This document shows, in pieces, positions 34,401 to 38,985 of a stretch of DNA of 38,985 nucleotides. Numbering within the stretch: position 1 is the stretch's first letter; each line of letters begins with the position of its first letter. The position numbers were made by a program, and so were the translations under genes. A model generated the notes under the pieces. The model ran no database searches and was not told the DNA's origin. It worked only from the letters and a program-made list of their open reading frames with translations. The DNA is from Acanthaster planci (taxonomy: Eukaryota > Echinodermata > Asteroidea > Valvatida > Acanthasteridae). Location of the stretch: the NCBI RefSeq assembly GCF_001949145.1, contig NW_019091638.1:402509-441493 (forward strand). Reading direction: 5' to 3'.

Positions 34401-37400
34401 TTGAGAGTTGGTTGCTCACTGGCTTGTCTGCCTTAAGCAGAAGCACCCCTTCATGGTTTGAGCATTTATTTTGTTGGTGGGACATGACCACAATGCATGC
34501 ATTTCAAAGTTGTTCATAAACCAGCCAAGTGCAGTGCCGCTATGAAAATTGCACCCTTTCTTGGTTCCATTCAGGTTGAATTGCTTGTGTACTTGCCCGA
34601 CGATGAATCACAAAAGAAAAGACAATTTTTTGCGTAGGCCAACAAAAAATGTAAAATCCAGCAGTTTTTAGGGTTTGTTTGTGCACAGACCAATGTACGT
34701 AAACATAAATTTTTCCCAGGATGACATCATGCTTTGCTTATGAATATGGAAATATTTCAGCGTAAAAACCCAAAAGGCAGTAAAATACCGGTACCCTTGA
34801 AAATAGTGAAATAATAATTGAAATGGGGTTAATGGAGGCACAATCATATGTTTCAAAGGGTTGTATGAAAACTTGCATTGCATAGGCCCTTCAACTAAAA
34901 AAACCCCTCCTTAGTTTTACTCAGCTCATAAAACCAGATACAACAGATTTTAATTTGCTTGAGCCTACCAAAAGCAAACATGTACTGGTACTGGATTAGT
35001 CTTAAGGTCTCCTACTTATAATGTTTATTTTTTTCCTCTTTACCGTGTCAAAAGGTTTAGTTGACATGCATTTAAAAGTGAAGCCAAGATACCAGTGAAA
35101 TAGCAATATCACAAAAACCTTCAGTTGATGAGAAATTTGTTTCCCTGTCACTTCAAGTGAATCAATCTTAAGTTATGCCATTTATCCCTAAATTCCTGAT
35201 TGCCCATAAATTGAGACTCTTTCCTAATTACAAACCTCATTTGAATTTGTTGGTTTCATTTCTCTTCTAGACTATCGTCCAGGATTGTTCCTTCCTGGCA
35301 TCACTGGCTATCTCAGCAAACTACGAGAGACGTTTCAAGAAAAGTGTCATAACCAAGTGAGCTTATCATTTATCAGTTTGATCTGTTCCCAGGGGCCTTT
35401 TGAAATTCTTCCTGCATTGATCAGGAATGTATTAATTTCTGTGTGTCATTGGTTAACTAAGCCATTGCTGATAATGGTCACAGCTAGAGCAGCTATGCAA
35501 CATTGGATTGGTTATGATATGATAAGCATGAATCCAGCTTGAGAAAGTCTGTTGAGTAATGTTGCACAATAGTACATACACGTAAGAACGCAAGATTAGT
35601 ACGTACCGTATCTAAGCAAAGGAAATTAAATATTATCTGAACTAGAGACTTGAGACAAGTGCATCTCTGTTTCTCATTGTGGAAAATGAACGTGCAGCTA
35701 CTCACTCTTGGCCATGACAATGATTTTTAGCTGCCTGCATTAAGTAACTGTGGAAGTGACCAAAGCTGTTTTTTCGGTAACGTAAAGATTTTCGTAAGTA
35801 GATATACCAGTGTTGTAGTACTCGTACTCGAGTACTACTCGAGTCTTAATTGTACTTGAATTTCCAAGTACTTTTACTTCAACAACAGTTCTTGTACTCG
35901 GGCTGCAAAATACTCAGAATAAAATTGAACTCGAGCATCAAGTTACTCGTACTTGACTAACAGTACTCGATAAAAAATCATTTAAATCCTGTTACGGCCA
36001 TTGAATTACAGTGGTACATGAAAATTGATCCTCGCAGACCAATATTGGTTCAATCTGACAAACACAAGACCTACTCATTTGCCGTTGTTAGCCAATTACG
36101 AACGCGAAATGCCTGTGTGTTCCTAGTCTTGGTTTGAAGACCTTCTGTTTATTCTGCAACACAAACCATCACCAGACCTAGCGGCTGGAAGGAGCATCGT
36201 CACTGCGTATATTGCCTTGTAAAGTACACGTACACCACATACTACATACAACAACTGATTGTAGCACCGCGAAAGGTGTCTTGGGTCCACAACTAGTAAC
36301 ACTCAATTCAGTGTTAGCTATAGTCTGGTTCCTGGCCCTGACATAGAATTAAGAATGTAGAATAACATGGGCATAGGAATATGAAGTCTGGAAAGCAGAC
36401 TTCACCCATTCAAATTTATGTATTCGTTCGCATTGTGTTTGCATAGGCGAATGCATCACGAGGTGGAATCATACTGGTACATGCACATTGACATGGCCAC
36501 AAGTAAGCACAGATCACCAATCACAACTCCATTGTAATGTGTATTGTTTCAGAATGTTATTCACATTTCTTTGGTTGGCATGACAATCATACTGAGTTTT
36601 AGTCGGTAACGTTTGTTTTTAAGCAAGGTTTTGGCACTTCAGTAAATTTTGTAAGCAGCTCGGTGAAATCGGGGCCATGCATCAACGACATTTGCTTATT
36701 CTTGATGTTTTACATTTTACCTCTGAGTCAGTGCTTTTGCTGTTGTTGGTGCATCAGATCTGATGATTTTTCTCTTGCTGTATAAATGTTGTACTTGTGA
36801 GTTTTGCCAAGGAGCCTGAAATACATGTACCCAGTATCGGACTAAATCTAATACTGATTTGGCAATGCTACATGTATGGCAGATTTTTATAAAACCAATC
36901 AGTTGCACAAAAAGTTTGTAGATCCATTGTTCATATCCATTTAAACATTTTCACACACAAATTTGACCCAGACTTGGAGTACTCTGACTTGTACTCAAAA
37001 TTACAAGTAGTCACACTCGGAGGTACAAGTACTCGTACTCGCACTTTGGAGTACAAGTACTTGTACTCTTACTTGCACTCGGAGGTACAAGTACTCGTAC
37101 TCGCACTCGGGGGTACAAGTACTTGTACTCTTACTTGCACTCGGAGGTACAAGTACTTGTACTCTTACTCGCACTCAAAGGTACAAGCACTCGTACTCGC
37201 ACTCGGGGGTACAAGTACTTGTACTCGCACTCGGGGGTACAAGTACTTGTACTCTTACTCGCACTCAAAGGTACAAGCACTCGTACTCGCACTCGGGGGT
37301 ACAAGTACTTGTACTCGCACTCGAGGGTACAAGTACTTGTACTCTTACTCGCACTTGGAGGTACAAGTACTCGTACTTGCACTCGGAGGTACAAGTACTT

Positions 37401-38963
37401 GTACTTGAAAATCAATTCTGGTACTCCGCTGGTAAAATACTCAGACTTTCAGGTACTCAGAAATCTTCACCTTCCAGAATCTTCCATTTTGCCAATTTAG
37501 GTAATTTAGGTCAGCCCAAGTTCATAACCTCTACACTCATGAATATTGTGGGTTTCATTTCTCAGAATTATTTATCCTCAAGACAAGCAGGGCAAACCGA
37601 TCTACAATCCTTGTGGAAAATACATGGTGATCCTTCGTCTGAATGGAGTCAAAAGAAAGGTCAGTCTGAGCCAATGAGATTTGTGCATTGGGAATAGTCT
37701 CAGAAGACTACTCAGGACTTTAGACACAGACAGATTTTGGATGAATGATTCTTCGGATTCATTTTCTCTTTGATTCAGTTATTATTTTGTTTGGCTAATA
37801 TCTGAGAACATATGTAGATGTGTATTGCTTGTATAACATTGTGAGTGGCATGCACCTGTAGATAGACCTGCAAGAGTGACAAATTACATTATGTGATTTT
37901 ATATACACTGGTCACATGCTCTCAGCTACATGTAGGATCTCACTTCATTCACTTCAGTGCTTTTAAGCTGTAGGATTAACTCAACTGGAATGCCATTGAG
38001 AGAAGAATTATTTCTGACCAGTGTTAATCATTCTGTTGTGCAAACTTCATCATTGGTACGTGTATAGGAAAAGGAATTTTTAACCCAATTGAAGGAGAAG
38101 GGTCATACACATGTAGGTGCATGAGAGATGATACCAATTATGAAGACACACAAATATGTATCCAAGAAAAACCAGAGGCCTTTAGAGACTCGTGCTAATT
38201 TGAATTATTGCCAATTTTCCTGTGATTGCAAGTAGATCATAAAATATGATGCTTCTGTTTTGTGTGCCACAAAGTAATGTTGTACATGTACATGTAGTTT
38301 TCTGATGTTCCGTGACAATCCTCATCCGAATTCTGCATTTATCGTGAGATTGAATTACTTGCATGTAAAGTGGTAGAAATGAGATTAACCCTAACAGTCC
38401 CAAATCCTCCAATTTCCATACGATTGTACATATACCCTTGGGGGTTAGGGTTAACATTCTGAAATAAAGCTCGTAGAATGTACCATTGGGTTACTGTGCT
38501 GTTTATGTACACATGTACGTACACATGTATCTCAGAATGCTTCACAGTGATTGTACTCTGTCATCAGGCAGTTTGAGATCAGTTTCCTACCATATTTGGA
38601 AATCAGTACGGTCTCTGTATAGAGGGATTTCTCTTGCCATTTATCCCTTGCTATCCAGTCAAACTAGCCACACTATATTTTACATTGCACAGAAACTTCC
38701 ATCTAATCTGTCTTTTAAAAAAGAGAAGCATGCTTACTATACAGTTGCTGTTAGCAGTAATCATTGCTTTCTGGCATTATAGTTTTATGGAGATATTGTC
38801 GGCATATTTTGATCAGGTAATTATTGATGACTACCTGCCCATGGATAAGCATGGAGACCTGCTTTGCTCATTCTCCAACAACCGCAATGAATTGTGGGTG
38901 TCTCTGCTAGAGAAGGCCTATATGAAGGTTATGGGAGGCTATGATTTCCCAGGATCTAACTCG
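22295..38963 (+). CDS. CAPN7: Calpain-7, N-terminal half (ten exons, truncated by window edge)
   Basis: Cysteine protease of the PalB/calpain-7 group, which in the family binds ESCRT-III proteins through its MIT domains. Coding exons: 22295-22498, 26329-26434, 26754-26925, 28435-28497, 31576-31872, 32022-32111, 32608-32734, 35271-35356, 37566-37659 and 38817-38963. They join in phase to 462 codons. In order: a Ser-rich N-terminal extension of about 40 residues (longer than in the human protein); MIT 1 from [13 protein letters not shown] 2 from [18 protein letters not shown]; a Pro/Ser then Gly/Ser linker; [10 protein letters not shown] opening the CysPc region; catalytic Cys359 in [12 protein letters not shown]; and [10 protein letters not shown] with [17 protein letters not shown]. 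The catalytic His and Asn lie beyond the window. The start ATG has A at -3 and is the only Met before the MIT domain. Confidence 0.95.
22742..22826. repeat. 85-bp imperfect palindrome (foldback MITE)
   Basis: TACCCCCAGAACTGTG at the left is repeated exactly in reverse complement at the right (CACAGTTCTGGGGGTA), with GGATCCT / AGGACCG continuing the stem. In CAPN7 intron 1. Confidence 0.8.
22827..23398. other. Part of CAPN7 intron 1, no gene seen
   Basis: No conserved frame or repeat recognised. Confidence 0.35.
23399..23813. mobile_element. piggyBac-like MITE in CAPN7 intron 1
   Basis: TTAA at 23395-23398 and 23814-23817 flank ends CCCCTTCGCGCTGGG and, reversed, CCCCTTGACGACGGG. 415 bp with no transposase. 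TTAA flanks plus a CCCCTT terminus fit piggyBac. Confidence 0.75.
23818..24205. other. Part of CAPN7 intron 1, no gene seen
   Basis: No conserved frame. An open frame runs 23727-23978 across the end of the MITE without known domains. Confidence 0.35.
24206..24501. repeat. 53-bp tandem repeat with alternating unit types, cut by the assembly gap
   Basis: TTGCTGGAGTGCC starts at 24206, 24259, 24312, 24365, 24418 and 24471, exactly 53 bp apart. Type A (GCCTTGGCCTTAGTCTAGAT) and type B (GCCGTAGCCATAGTCTAAAT) alternate, giving a 106-bp higher-order unit. The array runs into the run of N. Confidence 0.94.
24502..24931. other. Assembly gap (430 N)
   Basis: Unsequenced. Its position inside a high-identity tandem array and a MITE suggests repeat-driven assembly failure; the true length may differ. 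Confidence 0.99.
24932..25073. mobile_element. Right part of a piggyBac-like MITE, left end lost in the gap
   Basis: Ends GGCTGGTAGTGG followed by TTAA at 25074-25077. Shares GGTCTTTTGTTC.GAGTA, GTC.TTTGTTACA and TATAAACC, in this order, with the reversed left arm of 2198-2767. The bases after TTAA (GGCCAGTGTTCTG) resemble the 53-bp array unit, implying insertion into the array. Confidence 0.72.
25078..26328. other. End of CAPN7 intron 1
   Basis: AT-rich with a TACATGTAC tract near 25505. No supported gene. Confidence 0.4.
26329..26434 (+). CDS. CAPN7: CAPN7 exon 2 (second half of MIT 1)
   Basis: Acceptor GATTCAG|GAAGCC, donor ATTG|GTATGT, phase 0 to 1. Encodes [20 protein letters not shown] then [15 protein letters not shown], the second and third MIT helices. 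Confidence 0.94.
26754..26925 (+). CDS. CAPN7: CAPN7 exon 3 (MIT 2)
   Basis: Acceptor TTTCTCAG|TCACTC, preferred donor GTTGA|GTACAT, phase 1 to 2. Encodes [20 protein letters not shown] and [19 protein letters not shown], close to the MIT 2 sequence of vertebrate calpain-7. An alternative donor at GCT|GTTGAG (exon end 26920) would pair with the earlier acceptor of exon 4. Confidence 0.88.
26926..28106. other. CAPN7 intron 3, 5' part
   Basis: AT-rich with short non-conserved frames only. Confidence 0.4.
28107..28368. mobile_element. MITE with terminal and internal inverted repeats
   Basis: GGTCACTTGGGAGACA at 28107 pairs exactly with TGTCTCCCAAGTGACC ending at 28368. Inside, CATTAGGGAGACA near 28143 pairs with TGTCTCCCTAATG near 28178-28190. 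The same GGGAGACA word is therefore used in both the outer and inner stems. No target duplication could be fixed. Confidence 0.8.
28435..28497 (+). CDS. CAPN7: CAPN7 exon 4
   Basis: Encodes [20 protein letters not shown], the last MIT 2 helix. The only open frame matching the family requires either the acceptor GGAAG|ATC at 28435 (used here, paired with exon 3 end 26925) or CAG|GGA at 28430 paired with exon 3 end 26920. Donor GACAG|GTACAT, phase 2. Confidence 0.82.
28930..29720 (-). pseudogene. LINE ORF1-like fragment
   Basis: In CAPN7 intron 4, antisense to the gene. The minus frame from about 29700 reads [20 protein letters not shown] and a coiled-coil-like stretch, then one TAA, then [20 protein letters not shown] and GIPEGSEG, then [15 protein letters not shown], ending at TGA near 29212. 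The coiled coil followed by DL.NRSRRNN...GIPEG is the pattern of L1-type ORF1 proteins. Further pieces ([17 protein letters not shown]) occur near 29110-29150. No reverse transcriptase accompanies it. Confidence 0.72.
29947..30153. mobile_element. 207-bp Tc1/mariner-like MITE
   Basis: TA at 29945-29946 and 30154-30155 flanks long inverted ends: CCCTGCTCAAAAGAATTAAAGG on the left and CACTACTCACAAGAATTTAAGG on the reversed right, both continuing AACAAGAGAACAGAAT. The ACTGCTCAAAA..AA.GGAAC terminus is typical of Tc1-type elements. Confidence 0.85.
30584..31270. repeat. Diverged tandem duplication, unit about 344 bp
   Basis: GTGACTGTGTATTAAC at 30624 and GTGACCGTGTATTAAC at 30968 start matching stretches that share TTTGATAATGCC, CACTGGCAC / GCTGGCAC, ACAGTTTAATC, AGTCTGTGTGCA, GGAATATACCATAAAATGGA and a TTTGACT.TCTGA block. 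TAAATACCT.GACAGT precedes both copies. No protein recognised. Confidence 0.75.
31576..31872 (+). CDS. CAPN7: CAPN7 exon 5 (low-complexity linker)
   Basis: Acceptor TTCTGCAG|GGCTGAG, donor CTGAG|GTAATA, phase 2 to 2. A Pro/Ser-rich run with several SP.PS.HPSP-like steps, then Gly/Ser/Asn-rich sequence, then [10 protein letters not shown], which aligns with YTAEEIEVLR of human calpain-7. The linker composition differs from the vertebrate one while both ends are conserved. Confidence 0.93.
32022..32111 (+). CDS. CAPN7: CAPN7 exon 6 (start of CysPc)
   Basis: Acceptor TTTATAG|GACAAC, donor TTTCAC|GTAAGT, phase 2 to 2. Encodes [20 protein letters not shown] and EKFAYSIPF, which fit the calpain-7 segment before the catalytic cysteine. 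Confidence 0.94.
32608..32734 (+). CDS. CAPN7: CAPN7 exon 7 (GC donor)
   Basis: Acceptor TTTTTTAG|AGATAA, phase 2 to 0. Encodes [19 protein letters not shown] and ends AISAFSIKQ. The conserved IKQ|TIV order places the exon end at CAG|GCATGT, a GC splice donor; no GT donor fits. Confidence 0.92.
33097..34045 (+). repeat. Dispersed repeat family, copy 1
   Basis: In CAPN7 intron 7. Shares with copy 2 a block around GGGAAGACA..GTTCAGTGCATAGG (33270 versus 34332), CTGCAATGAAT at the start, and GACATCA...TTTGCT.AT..ATATGGAAA (33890 versus 34725). Function and class unknown; no terminal repeats found. Confidence 0.6.
34178..34890 (+). repeat. Dispersed repeat family, copy 2
   Basis: Follows copy 1 in the same orientation with the blocks in the same order, about 1.07 kb apart at the 5' end, so the pair is a diverged, partly deleted tandem duplication. 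Confidence 0.6.
35271..35356 (+). CDS. CAPN7: CAPN7 exon 8 (catalytic cysteine)
   Basis: Acceptor TCTTCTAG|ACTATC, donor ACCAA|GTGAGC, phase 0 to 2. Encodes [20 protein letters not shown]; the cysteine of DCSF is the calpain nucleophile. Confidence 0.95.
35808..35990 (+). mobile_element. Possible end of a hAT-like element
   Basis: CAGTGTTGTAGTACTCG at 35808, followed by TACTCGAGTAC words. CAGTGTTG.. is a common hAT terminus, but no matching right end or 8-bp duplication was found. The same TACTCG hexamers form the array at 37.0 kb. Confidence 0.35.
35991..37015. other. CAPN7 intron 8, middle part
   Basis: No conserved frame. May be the interior of an element bounded by the TACTCG-rich segments. 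Confidence 0.35.
37016..37412. repeat. Palindrome-bearing minisatellite, 13 copies of 28 or 34 bp
   Basis: GTACAAG recurs at 37023, 37051, 37085, 37113, 37147, 37181, 37209, 37237, 37271, 37299, 37327, 37361 and 37389. Units are 28 bp or 34 bp (a 6-bp TACTCT-like insertion). Many copies hold the perfect 16-bp palindrome GTACAAGTACTTGTAC. Open frames on both strands come from the repeat. Confidence 0.94.
37566..37659 (+). CDS. CAPN7: CAPN7 exon 9
   Basis: Acceptor TTTCTCAG|AATTAT, donor AGAAAG|GTCAGT, phase 2 to 0. Encodes [20 protein letters not shown] then [11 protein letters not shown], matching the calpain-7 IIYPQ...[13 protein letters not shown] segment. Confidence 0.94.
37660..38816. 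other. CAPN7 intron 9
   Basis: AT-rich, with TACATGTACATGTA near 38282 and GTACACATGTACGTACACAT near 38507. At 38389-38450, CCCTAAC...GTTAGGG between TTAA sites forms a 62-bp inverted-repeat unit. Confidence 0.5.
38817..38963 (+). CDS. CAPN7: CAPN7 exon 10 (last in window)
   Basis: Acceptor TTTGATCAG|GTAATT, donor AACTCG|GTAAAT, 49 codons in phase 0. Encodes [20 protein letters not shown] and [20 protein letters not shown], typical of the calpain core. Later exons, including the catalytic His and Asn, are outside the window. Confidence 0.95.
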
Positions 38964-38985
38964 GTAAATATAAATTGATACATAC

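Noticed and set aside
36974-37500. Open frames of 94 to 144 codons on both strands with repeated KYLYS / VQVLVL
   Set aside because: Produced by the 28/34-bp repeat, whose units lack stops in several frames.

Overview
This is a eukaryotic, metazoan window. Conserved coding exons of 60 to 300 bases with consensus splice sites sit in introns of 0.1 to 3.8 kb that are full of small DNA transposons, minisatellites and decayed retroelements. There is no bacterial gene organisation. The frequent palindrome TACATGTA, the LINE and integrase relics and the protein sequences suggest a marine invertebrate, most likely a deuterostome (amphioxus, echinoderm or hemichordate). I cannot fix the species from sequence alone. 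A 430-base run of N shows that this is a draft assembly.

Two host genes are well supported and point away from each other. On the minus strand, positions 951 to 14298 carry a complete ten-exon gene for peroxisomal 3-ketoacyl-CoA thiolase (ACAA1 type). The spliced product is 441 residues, with a textbook N-terminal PTS2 peroxisomal signal and all three catalytic residues. On the plus strand, from 22295 to the window edge, are the first ten coding exons of calpain-7 (CAPN7 type): tandem MIT domains, a low-complexity linker and the start of the CysPc protease domain with its catalytic cysteine. The rest of the protease core and the C-terminal domains lie beyond the window. The two genes act in unrelated processes, peroxisomal beta-oxidation and ESCRT-linked proteolysis.

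The 8 kb between the two start codons is mostly mobile-element debris. At 15275-16642 is an inverted-repeat element rich in GTCGCGTCGT-like words, with a second inverted-repeat element nested inside it. At 16679-21948 a pair of inverted repeats of about 110 bp flanks a broken DDE-integrase-like gene (minus strand, 20003-21420) and a possible small spliced gene (plus strand, 16813-17541).

The introns hold a 1.5 kb A-rich minisatellite with higher-order periodicity (ACAA1 intron 3), a LINE reverse-transcriptase fragment (ACAA1 intron 7), a LINE ORF1-like fragment (CAPN7 intron 4) and several MITEs with visible inverted repeats and target duplications, including three piggyBac-like TTAA elements. 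They also hold a palindromic GTACAAGTACTTGTAC array (CAPN7 intron 8). Two splicing features stand out: a 71-bp tandem duplication that copies the 5' splice site of ACAA1 exon 6, and a GC-AG intron immediately before the CAPN7 catalytic-cysteine exon.
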